From: Pseudoalteromonas sp. EB27
GTDB lineage: Bacteria > Pseudomonadota > Gammaproteobacteria > Enterobacterales > Alteromonadaceae
DNA: 64,000 nucleotides
Assembly (NCBI RefSeq): GCF_001974875.1
Contig: NZ_MTQD01000001.1
Location: 62,001 to 126,000 of the forward strand
Direction: 5' to 3'
Shown here: positions 48,354 to 55,967 of the stretch, in pieces
Layout of the letters: every line of letters starts with the position of its first letter
Numbering within the stretch: the stretch's first letter is position 1
Program-made: the position numbers and the translations under genes
Notes under the pieces: generated by a model
Seen by the model: the letters and a program-made list of their open reading frames with translations, nothing else
What the model was told of the DNA's origin: nothing
The model's database searches: none

Positions 48354-49097
48354 TTAAACTATGCGTAATAACTGATCTTGACGCTCGTCAATTTCTTCAG
48401 CTGTTTTCATTAATTTCACTTGTAATTCAAATTGGCGCTGGTGGCTTATCATGTCGACCATTTCATGAACAGGGTTCACATTCGACATTTCAAGCGAACC
48501 ACTTAAAACTTTTACATTGGCAGAGGTATCTACTGTTACATTTGCTTTTGGTCTAAATAAACCATCGTTACCTTTTTCGAGCTGTGAGCTATTTGCTTCT
48601 ACCACTCTAAGCGTATCTATTTCTTCTAAAAAGTTAGCGGGAGCACCCTGTGGTCGAACTTGAATAGCGCCATCTTGACTAAACCCTATTTTTTCGACTG
48701 GGACGGGTAAAATAACAGGTCCCCCTTCGCCAATAACTTGACGACCGTGGCTGGTTACGAGCATGCCTTGAGCAGTAACGTTTAACGTACCCACTTTTGT
48801 GTAAGCTTCATTACCGGAGGCATCTTGCACAGCAAGCCATGCGTTATCGCTCATCGCGATATCTAAGTCGCGCCCGGTTTGAACAATGCCACCCGATACC
48901 ATGTTAGAACCCGGACGCTCTTGCATTGAAAATACACGGGTAGGCAAACCTTCGCCAAACGCTTGCATAGAACGCGCCTGCGCAAAGTCGGCTTTAAATC
49001 CTGTTGTATTTGCATTCGCCAAATTATTGGCTTTAAGCGCAAGCCCTTGTAGGCTTTGCTTAGCGCCAGAGGCCGCAATGTAGACCATTTTGTCCAT
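48354..49097 (-). CDS. flgF: Proximal rod protein FlgF
   Basis: FlgF is a rod subunit. 247 aa, starting MDKMVYIAASGAKQSLQGLALKANNLANANTTGFKADF and ending with the rod C-terminal pattern GSLEMSNVNPVHEMVDMISHQRQFELQ. It heads the flgFGHI unit behind its own sigma-54 promoter. Confidence 0.95.
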   Translation of the reverse strand: MDKMVYIAASGAKQSLQGLALKANNLANANTTGFKADFAQARSMQAFGEGLPTRVFSMQERPGSNMVSGGIVQTGRDLDIAMSDNAWLAVQDASGNEAYTKVGTLNVTAQGMLVTSHGRQVIGEGGPVILPVPVEKIGFSQDGAIQVRPQGAPANFLEEIDTLRVVEANSSQLEKGNDGLFRPKANVTVDTSANVKVLSGSLEMSNVNPVHEMVDMISHQRQFELQVKLMKTAEEIDERQDQLLRIV

Positions 49098-49135
49098 AGT
49101 ATCGACTCACATAAAAAATCTCTGAACTTATAAAT

Positions 49136-49150
49136 GCAAAATAGGTGCCA
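49136..49150 (-). promoter_or_regulatory. Sigma-54 promoter for flgFGHI
   Basis: Minus-strand core TGGCACCTATTTTGC, complete TGGCAC and TTGC with correct spacing. It is about 40 bases upstream of the flgF ATG. Confidence 0.85.
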
Positions 49151-49207
49151 GATTAAATTTGACACAACATTGAGAGGTATTTAGAAGGGCTTACAAAGAG
49201 GACTTAT

Positions 49208-49232
49208 AAAAAAGGCTGCAAAAATGCAGCCT
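49208..49232 (-). terminator. Terminator after flgE
   Basis: AGGCTGCA (49213-49220) pairs with TGCAGCCT (49225-49232). On the minus strand six T's follow the stem. It lies about 23 bases after the flgE stop and divides flgBCDE from flgFGHI. Confidence 0.85.
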
Positions 49233-49254
49233 AATATATTCAATGGGGTTTAAC

Positions 49255-50625
49255 TTATCGAATCTGCAAAATACTTTGCTGAATTGTTGAGTTAACTTCA
49301 AGCGCACGTGAGTTTGCTTGGTAATTACGCTGTGCAGTAATTAAGTCTACAAGCTCATTAGTAAGGTTAGTATTTGATTGCTCAAGTGCTGATGAGTTAA
49401 TTCCACCAAACGTCCCCGAACCAGCTTCACCTGCTACAGGTTCACCTGAATCAATACTTTGCTTCCAACTTGTATCACCCACTTGTGATAACCCTTGTGA
49501 GTTTGGAAAACGTACCATAGCCACTTGGCCTAAAAATGTTGAGTCGCCATTACTGTAAGAGGCGACAATTTTACCATCTGTGCCTATATCAATTCCGGCT
49601 AAACGACCAACTGTTGAGCCATCTTGATCGAGTGCTTTTACTTCAAAACCACTTGAATACTGAGTTGGGATACGTCCTGCCGTGTTATTTTCATCGCGCC
49701 AGTTAAGCTCAATACCAGTACCTGGGAAAGTTGCACCATTGTCTAGTAATGTTGATAAACCAGCACCAGAACCCGCTGGCAGTAGTATTTCATCAAAAGT
49801 AGTTGTATTTGTATTTGCCACACCACCTGTTGTTGATGGCAAACCACTTGAGTTAAAACCTAGGGTAGTCAGTGGTGTATAAGGTGTCGTTGTTTGTTCT
49901 CCACCAGTTGTGCCATCAACTACTTTGCCATCGAGTGTTGCGTATACTTCCCAACTGTTATCTGTACCACCTGCTGCGGCATCATCTTCTTTAGCAAAAA
50001 AGTATTGTAAAATATGAGGTTCACCTAGTGAATCATATACTGTTGTTGACGTAGATGAGTTATAAGTACCACTAGACGTAGGGTCAAAATCTAGACCTGA
50101 TGGATCCGCCGTTGCATCTAAGTTAAACGACAAAAATACATTTTCGGTTGCGCGAGGAGAACCAGACGAATCAGGGATTTGAATTGGATCAGTTGTGCTC
50201 AAACTTACCGACGTTGTATCACCTGTAGATGAATCAACTGGGAATGCTTGTAAAAAGTTACCTTTTGCGTCAACCATAAAGTTATCTTGGTTAAGCTTAA
50301 ATGCACCCGCACGTGTATATGTTAAATCTTGCGAAGATAAATCGTCGGTCATCGCAAAATAACCTTCACCAGTGATTGCTAAATCAAGTGAGTTATTTGT
50401 AAATTGCAGTGAGCCTTGGTGAAACTGCTGCGCAACCATGGTTGTTTGCACACCGTCACCATTTTTAGTCTTACCAGAGCTAAATACTGATGAAGCGTAA
50501 ACATCGGCAAACTCAGCGCGTGACTCTTTAAAACCTGTGGTATTAACGTTTGCAATATTATTTGCCGTTACGTCTAAATCTTTTTGCGCGGCAGCAAGGC
50601 CGGTTAATGCAATATTGAAGCTCAT
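49255..50625 (-). CDS. flgE: Flagellar hook protein FlgE
   Basis: FlgE builds the hook. 456 aa. N-terminus MSFNIALTGLAAAQKDLDVTANNIANVNTTGFKESRAEF and C-terminus NLTNELVDLITAQRNYQANSRALEVNSTIQQSILQIR are the hook motifs. The centre holds the variable surface domains with many Ser/Thr/Gly. It follows flgD after about 59 bases. Confidence 0.96.
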   Translation of the reverse strand: MSFNIALTGLAAAQKDLDVTANNIANVNTTGFKESRAEFADVYASSVFSSGKTKNGDGVQTTMVAQQFHQGSLQFTNNSLDLAITGEGYFAMTDDLSSQDLTYTRAGAFKLNQDNFMVDAKGNFLQAFPVDSSTGDTTSVSLSTTDPIQIPDSSGSPRATENVFLSFNLDATADPSGLDFDPTSSGTYNSSTSTTVYDSLGEPHILQYFFAKEDDAAAGGTDNSWEVYATLDGKVVDGTTGGEQTTTPYTPLTTLGFNSSGLPSTTGGVANTNTTTFDEILLPAGSGAGLSTLLDNGATFPGTGIELNWRDENNTAGRIPTQYSSGFEVKALDQDGSTVGRLAGIDIGTDGKIVASYSNGDSTFLGQVAMVRFPNSQGLSQVGDTSWKQSIDSGEPVAGEAGSGTFGGINSSALEQSNTNLTNELVDLITAQRNYQANSRALEVNSTIQQSILQIR

Positions 50626-50684
50626 AATTCACCTCTAACCTGTTAGTCTGTGGCCTGCTAGCAGGCGAAAAATACTAAAATTTA

Positions 50685-51365
50685 TTACGCGATTTCTGCT
50701 ACATCTGTCAGCCTAACCGCACCTTCTTTAGTGTTAATAATTATGCCACTTGAGCCATTAATATTAACGCTTTCAATGTTTTTAAATGTAGCAATGGGCA
50801 AGCTTGAAAATTCACCGTCAGTGCTTCCTTCAGCGGTTACTGAATATTCACCTTCAGGTAAACGCTCACCGGCTTCATTTTTGCCATCCCACGCAAAGCG
50901 AACTGCACCTGCTGATTGAGAACCCATATCAATAGTTCTTACTAGCTGACCTGATGCATCTGTCACTTTAATTTTTAAGTTATCAACGGCTTCTTCTGCC
51001 ACTGCCGAGCCTCTGGCATCACCCGTTTCATTTAAATCTAAGGTGTTTGACTCAAGTAAAGCTTGCTTGCCAACAAGTGTTGATGCTTGCAATGCTGAAT
51101 TTGATGTCATAGATGACGCTAAGCTATCAAAATTTGAATTTAAATCGCTGATCCCTTGCGCCATTGTAAAGCTCGTCATTTGAGCAATCATTTGATCGTT
51201 ATCCGCAGGGTTACTGGGATCTTGAAACGATAATTGCTGAGTTAACAAAGAGAAAAAGTCTTCTTGTGTTAACGCATCACTCTCAGTATCACTGGTAGCA
51301 ACTTGTTGCTCTTGCCAGCGTATAGAGTCTAAATAGGATGAAGATGTACTAATATCGTTACTCAT
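50685..51365 (-). CDS. flgD: Hook scaffold protein FlgD
   Basis: FlgD is the cap on which the hook is built. 226 aa. The N-terminal export/cap part contains LTQEDFFSLLTQQLSFQDPSNPADNDQMIAQMTSF, the FlgD signature; a FlgD Ig-like domain follows, with FAWDGKNEAGERLPEGEY. 13 bases after flgC. Confidence 0.95.
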   Translation of the reverse strand: MSNDISTSSSYLDSIRWQEQQVATSDTESDALTQEDFFSLLTQQLSFQDPSNPADNDQMIAQMTSFTMAQGISDLNSNFDSLASSMTSNSALQASTLVGKQALLESNTLDLNETGDARGSAVAEEAVDNLKIKVTDASGQLVRTIDMGSQSAGAVRFAWDGKNEAGERLPEGEYSVTAEGSTDGEFSSLPIATFKNIESVNINGSSGIIINTKEGAVRLTDVAEIA

Positions 51366-51378
51366 AACCTACCCCCGG

Positions 51379-51810
51379 TTACCGCTGCCCTAGCAACAGT
51401 GTTTTACTTAGCATTTGCTTTGCTGCATCAGCAACTTGCACGTTTGTTTGGTAAGAACGAGAGGCAGAAATCATATTTGCCATCTCCTCTACAACATTAA
51501 CGTTGGGTTTATAGATATAGCCATTTTCATCCGCACTTGGATGATTTGGGTTATATTCAATTTGTAATGGAGCATCGCTTTCAACAATGCCCAAAACTTT
51601 AACACCAACTGCGGAGCCCTGCTGGTTACTTGCTGATGCTGAAGCTTTTGTTAGCTCAGCCGCAAATACAGGTTGGCGCGCTCGGTACGTTTTGTCTTGA
51701 GATGAACTAATGGTATTAGCATTAGAAATATTACTAGCTGTGGTATTTAAGCGAACATTTTGTGCGCTCATACCCGAACCTGCAATATCGAAAACATTAT
51801 ATAAACTCAT
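51379..51810 (-). CDS. flgC: Proximal rod protein FlgC
   Basis: FlgC is a rod subunit. 143 aa with MSLYNVFDIAGSGMSAQNVRLNTTASNISNANT and the C-terminal VEEMANMISASRSYQTNVQVADAAKQML. 5 bases after flgB. Confidence 0.96.
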   Translation of the reverse strand: MSLYNVFDIAGSGMSAQNVRLNTTASNISNANTISSSQDKTYRARQPVFAAELTKASASASNQQGSAVGVKVLGIVESDAPLQIEYNPNHPSADENGYIYKPNVNVVEEMANMISASRSYQTNVQVADAAKQMLSKTLLLGQR

Positions 51811-51815
51811 AATTT

Positions 51816-52223
51816 TTATCCTTGACTACCGAGAGCTTTATTCAGACCTTTGAATCTGCCGCTTAAAAATTGCAAGCTGGCCTGATACTCCATAGCATTC
51901 TGTGTATACAAGTTTCGTTCCACTTGTATATCAACCGAGTTACCATCGCCTGTATCTGATTGATTTGGCAAACGAAATGATTCAGAGCTGCCCATACTAT
52001 GAGTACCTCCACCAATGTGTTTATCATTAGTTCTTACCATAGTATTGCCGCTTTGCTGAGTTGACCTTGCCGCTTTTAAAGCTGAGGCAAAGTCTATATC
52101 TTTTGCTTTATAGCCAGGCGTATCAGCGTTAGCTATATTAGTTGCAATTAATTCTGCTCGCTGTGAACGTATCAACATGGCTTGCGGATGCACACCTAAT
52201 GCTTTATCAAAACTGATAGCCAT
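51816..52223 (-). CDS. flgB: Proximal rod protein FlgB
   Basis: FlgB is the first rod subunit. 135 aa from ATG 52223 (MAISFDKALGVHPQAMLIRSQRAELIATNIANADTPGYKA). An in-frame TTG at 52235 is rejected because GGAG precedes the ATG at proper spacing. It heads the flgBCDE unit. Confidence 0.95.
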   Translation of the reverse strand: MAISFDKALGVHPQAMLIRSQRAELIATNIANADTPGYKAKDIDFASALKAARSTQQSGNTMVRTNDKHIGGGTHSMGSSESFRLPNQSDTGDGNSVDIQVERNLYTQNAMEYQASLQFLSGRFKGLNKALGSQG

Positions 52224-52259
52224 AACCTTCTCCAAAAAATTGACTTACCCATGAATAAA

Positions 52260-52274
52260 GCAAAAAATAAGCCA
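52260..52274 (-). promoter_or_regulatory. Sigma-54 promoter for flgBCDE
   Basis: Minus-strand core TGGCTTATTTTTTGC with correct spacing, about 37 bases upstream of the flgB ATG. Confidence 0.7.
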
Positions 52275-52323
52275 TTAATATTAGGAAGTGTTATATTTTT
52301 ATAAGGTTATGTATCTAAATAGA

Positions 52324-52348
52324 AAAACGACGCTGAGGGCGTCGTTTT
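52324..52348. terminator. Terminator after cheR
   Basis: AAAACGACGC (52324-52333) pairs with GCGTCGTTTT (52339-52348) with a 5-base loop. It lies 20 bases after the cheR stop and before the flgB promoter, so cheVR and flgBCDE are separate units. Confidence 0.8.
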
Positions 52349-52368
52349 AGGGAAATGGATTAACTTAG

Positions 52369-53199
52369 TTATTTCTTTTGGTAAATGATACCGGGGTTGC
52401 ATCTAACCATATCATATTCAGTACTTAGGCCTGTTAGGGACTCTGACGCGCCTAAAAACAAATACCCTTTTGGGTTTAATGCTTGTGCAAACTGATTAAT
52501 AATTTTAGCTTTTATTTCAGGCGCAAAGTAAATAAGTACATTACGGCAAAAAATAATATCAAACTTGCCCATTAACGCGTAAGAATCAAGCAGATTTAGG
52601 TGCCTAAAACTAACTTGTTTTTTTATTGTATCGTTTACTTGTGCCATACCATTGCCGCTGTCTTTAAAAAACTTTTTACGACGCTCTGCAGATAACCCTC
52701 TGGCAAGTGCAAGCGCGTCATATTCTGCATTTTTACACATATCAAGCATGGTATTAGATATATCGGTACCAATAATTTGTGCCCCCATACGAAGCACACC
52801 TGGTTGCTTGGCGTTAAATTCAGCTACTGACATAGCTATTGAATAGGGTTCTTGTCCTGACGAGCTGGCAGCAGACCAAATTTTTAAAGGCCTCCTTAAG
52901 TCTTTAAACTCAGGAAAAAGCTTATTTTGGAGCAACTCAAATGGGTATTGATCTCTAAACCACAACGTTTCGTTTGTGGTCATTGCATCAACTACAGCGG
53001 CTCTTAATTGCCGCTCGTGAGGCCCAAGTGTTTTACTAACCAACTCTGACAAAGATCCCACATTAAATCGAGTCATTAACGGAGCAAGTCGGCTTTTAAC
53101 TAAATACTGTTTATTTTCACCTAAAACAATGCCGCATTGCTGCTCTAAAAATGAACGAAACTGGTCGTATTCACTTTGCTGCAAATCTTTATTATTCAA
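52369..53199 (-). CDS. cheR: Chemotaxis protein methyltransferase CheR
   Basis: CheR methylates glutamates on chemoreceptors. 276 aa. The N-terminal helical domain (MNNKDLQQSEYDQFRSFLEQQCG) and the SAM domain with IWSAASSSGQEPYSIAMSVAEF are typical, and FDIIFCRNVLIYF is the motif near the active site. The start is TTG at 53199; AGGTG lies about 8 bases upstream and no ATG is near. It is 20 bases after cheV. Confidence 0.94.
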   Translation of the reverse strand: MNNKDLQQSEYDQFRSFLEQQCGIVLGENKQYLVKSRLAPLMTRFNVGSLSELVSKTLGPHERQLRAAVVDAMTTNETLWFRDQYPFELLQNKLFPEFKDLRRPLKIWSAASSSGQEPYSIAMSVAEFNAKQPGVLRMGAQIIGTDISNTMLDMCKNAEYDALALARGLSAERRKKFFKDSGNGMAQVNDTIKKQVSFRHLNLLDSYALMGKFDIIFCRNVLIYFAPEIKAKIINQFAQALNPKGYLFLGASESLTGLSTEYDMVRCNPGIIYQKK

Positions 53200-53219
53200 G
53201 TTAGTAGCACCTATTTTTG

Positions 53220-54152
53220 TTAATCACAATGAACCCACTTTTTAACCGCTGTTGCTAATTCGTCTGGGTTAAATTTAGCAATAAAGTCATCAGCCCCTAC
53301 TTTTTCAATCATCGCTTGGTTAAAAACACCACTCAGAGAGGTATGCAAAATAACATGCAAAGGTGCAAGTTTGGGATCTGCTTTTATTTCAGCTGTTAAG
53401 GTATAGCCGTCCATTTCTGGCATTTCAACGTCTGAGATGAGTAATGCTACCCGCTCAGTAATATCGTTTTTACAATCAAGCTCTGCTATTTCTTTTAATC
53501 TTATAAGTGCTTCTTTACCATTTTTGGCAAGCTCTGTTTGCACGCCTAACGGCTCTAGGGCACGTTTAACTTGATTACGCGCAACAGCAGAGTCGTCTGC
53601 AATAAATACGATACGTTCGCCTAAATCTTTTTGAATATCGCCACTTTGTGCAACTTCAGCACTTACTTCTGTGTTTACTGGGCAAATTTCGTTGAGAATT
53701 TTTTCTACATCGAGAATTTCGACTAATTCATTTTCGATTTCGGTCACTGCCGTTAAATATGAATAACGTCCGGCGCCTGATGGCGGTGGCATTATTTTTT
53801 CCCAATTCATATTTACAATACGTTCAACTCCGCCCACTAAAAACCCTTGTACAGAGCGATTGTATTCAGCAATGATTATGAAGCTGTCTTTAATGTTGTC
53901 GATTGGGCGCCCACCTACAGCCATCGATAAGTCGATTACTGAAATAGTTTGACCACGAATATGTGCAACACCACGAATATACGGATTAGATTTTGGCATG
54001 CTTGTTAGTGGAGGGCATTGCAGCACTTCTCTCACTTTAAATACATTAATACCAAAACGCTGACGCCCTCTGAGCTTAAATAAAAGTAATTCTAGGCGGT
54101 TCTGCCCAACCAACTGTGTGCGTTGGTTTACTGAGTCTAAAATGCCTGCCAT
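53220..54152 (-). CDS. cheV: Chemotaxis coupling protein CheV
   Basis: CheV joins a CheW-type coupling domain (residues about 20-165, RFGINVFKVREVLQCPPL) to a receiver domain (about 185-310, with phospho-acceptor in LISDVEMPEMDGYTL). It links receptors to CheA. 310 aa is normal. Together with cheR it forms a separate unit, divergent from flgA. Confidence 0.94.
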   Translation of the reverse strand: MAGILDSVNQRTQLVGQNRLELLLFKLRGRQRFGINVFKVREVLQCPPLTSMPKSNPYIRGVAHIRGQTISVIDLSMAVGGRPIDNIKDSFIIIAEYNRSVQGFLVGGVERIVNMNWEKIMPPPSGAGRYSYLTAVTEIENELVEILDVEKILNEICPVNTEVSAEVAQSGDIQKDLGERIVFIADDSAVARNQVKRALEPLGVQTELAKNGKEALIRLKEIAELDCKNDITERVALLISDVEMPEMDGYTLTAEIKADPKLAPLHVILHTSLSGVFNQAMIEKVGADDFIAKFNPDELATAVKKWVHCD

Positions 54153-54292
54153 TCAAATCTCCTAAAGAAAACAAATAATACGGAACGATAATTGCTTTCT
54201 ATTTATAAAGCTACATAACATCGCGGGTGCGTCTACTTTTTGACGCAAAATATTTATACCCTGTTTGAAACCATAAGCATAGTCGAAACATT

Positions 54293-55000
54293 ATGAGTTT
54301 GTTAAAAAAAATCAGAAGATACAGTGTTTTTTATTTTGTTACTAGCTTGTGCTTTGCATTCCCTTTGCACGCTAAAGTGTTTAGTAAAGATTTATTACAA
54401 GACATGGCCGTCACTTACATAGGTAAGCAGGTTGGTACATTACAAAATACTAATATTCAATTAAGTGCACTGCCTTTAGATAGTCGCATTCCTGATCGTG
54501 TCTGTAATACTGAGCTTGAATTATCAACATCCGATGAGCCACCATTTAACCGCCAAGTAACCTTACAAGCCAAGTGCAATGATGCGCAAACGTGGGCTCA
54601 ATACGTTCATGTAAGAGTTGTTGAAATGGCTCCAGTTGTTGTTGCTACTGCTAATTTAACCCGCGGTGAAGTAATAACTAAATCGCATTTAAGTATTGAA
54701 ATGAAACCAACTCACTTTGTACGAATACAGTACTTAGATGACCCCACAATACTAATAGGCAGCAGAAGTAAACGAAATATTAGAAGTGGTATGCCAGTAT
54801 TACTAAACCAAATTTGTATGGTGTGCAAAGGTGACTCTGTTAATATTTACGCTAATCTCAGAGGCCTTAGAATTAAAACCACAGGTATTGCTTTAGAAGA
54901 CGGTACTTTGGGCGAACAGATACAAATAAAAAACAAAAAATCAGGTAAAGTTTTAAATGCGCGAGTAGATGGTGTAGAGTCTGTTCAAGTGAATATTTAA
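54293..55000 (+). CDS. flgA: P-ring assembly chaperone FlgA
   Basis: FlgA acts in the periplasm in P-ring assembly. 235 aa with a signal peptide (cut near residue 28, after FAFPLHA). The C-terminal SAF/FlgA domain has ANLTRGEVITKSHLSIEM, then RSGMPVLLNQI, then IYANLRGLRIKTTGIALEDG. Convergent order cheV-flgA is usual in Vibrio-type loci. Confidence 0.93.
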   Translation: MSLLKKIRRYSVFYFVTSLCFAFPLHAKVFSKDLLQDMAVTYIGKQVGTLQNTNIQLSALPLDSRIPDRVCNTELELSTSDEPPFNRQVTLQAKCNDAQTWAQYVHVRVVEMAPVVVATANLTRGEVITKSHLSIEMKPTHFVRIQYLDDPTILIGSRSKRNIRSGMPVLLNQICMVCKGDSVNIYANLRGLRIKTTGIALEDGTLGEQIQIKNKKSGKVLNARVDGVESVQVNI

Positions 55001-55013
55001 TTTAGATTTATAC

Positions 55014-55040
55014 TAAAGTATCCCACGTATATGCCGATAA
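55014..55040 (+). promoter_or_regulatory. Sigma-28 promoter for flgM
   Basis: TAAA (55014-55017), 15 bases, then a perfect GCCGATAA (55033-55040). It lies 37 bases before the flgM ATG. Confidence 0.9.
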
Positions 55041-55076
55041 CATGGCATAAGTTGGGTAATATACGGGTTTATTATT

Positions 55077-55397
55077 ATGGTTAATCAAGTTAATGGCAGT
55101 AATCAACAAGCTAATGCGCTTACAAATGCAAAGCAGCAACAAGTTGATTTAAAAAAAGATAATGCTAATACACAAGCGACGCAGACTCCTTCGCCTAAAG
55201 CAGCAAGTGACTCTGTAAGCTTGACGCCGCAAGCGCAGCAATTAAAAACGCTTCAAGATAAAGCACAGCAATCGTCTGGCTTTGATAGCGATAAAGTTGC
55301 TGAGCTTAAAAAAGCAATAACCGAAGGTAAATATCAAGTGGACAGTGAAAAGCTTGCTAAAAACTTAGCTGATTTTGAGTTTAACGTGTATGGCTGA
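55077..55397 (+). CDS. flgM: Anti-sigma-28 factor FlgM
   Basis: FlgM binds FliA and is exported when the hook is complete. 106 aa. The N-terminal half is polar and disordered; the sigma-binding region SDSVSLTPQAQQLKTLQDK and the C-terminal YQVDSEKLAKNLADFEFN are typical. The sigma-28 promoter means that FliA drives its own inhibitor. Confidence 0.94.
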   Translation: MVNQVNGSNQQANALTNAKQQQVDLKKDNANTQATQTPSPKAASDSVSLTPQAQQLKTLQDKAQQSSGFDSDKVAELKKAITEGKYQVDSEKLAKNLADFEFNVYG

Positions 55398-55821
55398 TCA
55401 TAATAGTTTAATTAGCGTAAAACTAAACCAACAAGTAAGTTGTTTAGACTCTTTGCACGCGCTATTAAACGACGAGCTTACTGCTATTGCCTCACGACGT
55501 GGCGCTGGTTTAAAAGAAATTACCCAACAAAAAATGTCTTTTTTAACTAAGCTAAGCACTCTTGATAAAGAGCTAAGTAAGCTTATTGCCAGTAACGACT
55601 CACAAAACCCTGAAATATCTGAGCTAATAAGCCAAGTTAAAACTCAACTTGCGCAATGCCAAAAACAAAATAATGTTAATGCTCATGCTGCCCGCCAAGC
55701 GCAACTTAGTGTTAAACAATTAAAAGAGATATTAATTGGCGCACCAACGTCAATGACCTACGATCAAGCCGGTAAATCTGTAAATACCGAGAGTAAATTG
55801 GTTCGTAATTTAAAAGCGTAA
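55390..55821 (+). CDS. flgN: Flagellar chaperone FlgN
   Basis: FlgN is the export chaperone of FlgK and FlgL. 143 aa, mostly helical (LNQQVSCLDSLHALLNDELTAIASRRG), with ITQQKMSFLTKLSTLDKEL. ATG 55390 overlaps the flgM stop by 8 bases and an in-frame upstream TTG is less likely. It is last in the flgMN unit. Confidence 0.9.
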   Translation: MADHNSLISVKLNQQVSCLDSLHALLNDELTAIASRRGAGLKEITQQKMSFLTKLSTLDKELSKLIASNDSQNPEISELISQVKTQLAQCQKQNNVNAHAARQAQLSVKQLKEILIGAPTSMTYDQAGKSVNTESKLVRNLKA

Positions 55822-55838
55822 GCCCAAAATTTTACATT

Positions 55839-55874
55839 AAAAAAGCCTTATTGATTTATCAATAAGGCTTTTTT
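55839..55874. terminator. Bidirectional terminator after flgN
   Basis: A perfect 16-bp stem: AAAAAAGCCTTATTGA (55839-55854) and TCAATAAGGCTTTTTT (55859-55874). T-runs follow on both strands. Confidence 0.92.
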
Positions 55875-55930
55875 AATGTCCTTTGTTCTTAAATTTCGTT
55901 ATAAATAATATCCATTTTCTTAATAATGTA

Positions 55931-55958
55931 AGCCCCCTTAAAAATAATTAAGAGGGCT
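55931..55958 (-). terminator. Hairpin after the adhesin gene
   Basis: AGCCCCCTTA (55931-55940) and TAAGAGGGCT (55949-55958) pair with one mismatch, 10 bases beyond the adhesin stop. The minus strand lacks a strong T-run, so the 55839-55874 hairpin may do the main work. Confidence 0.5.
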
Positions 55959-55967
55959 TTATTGCTA

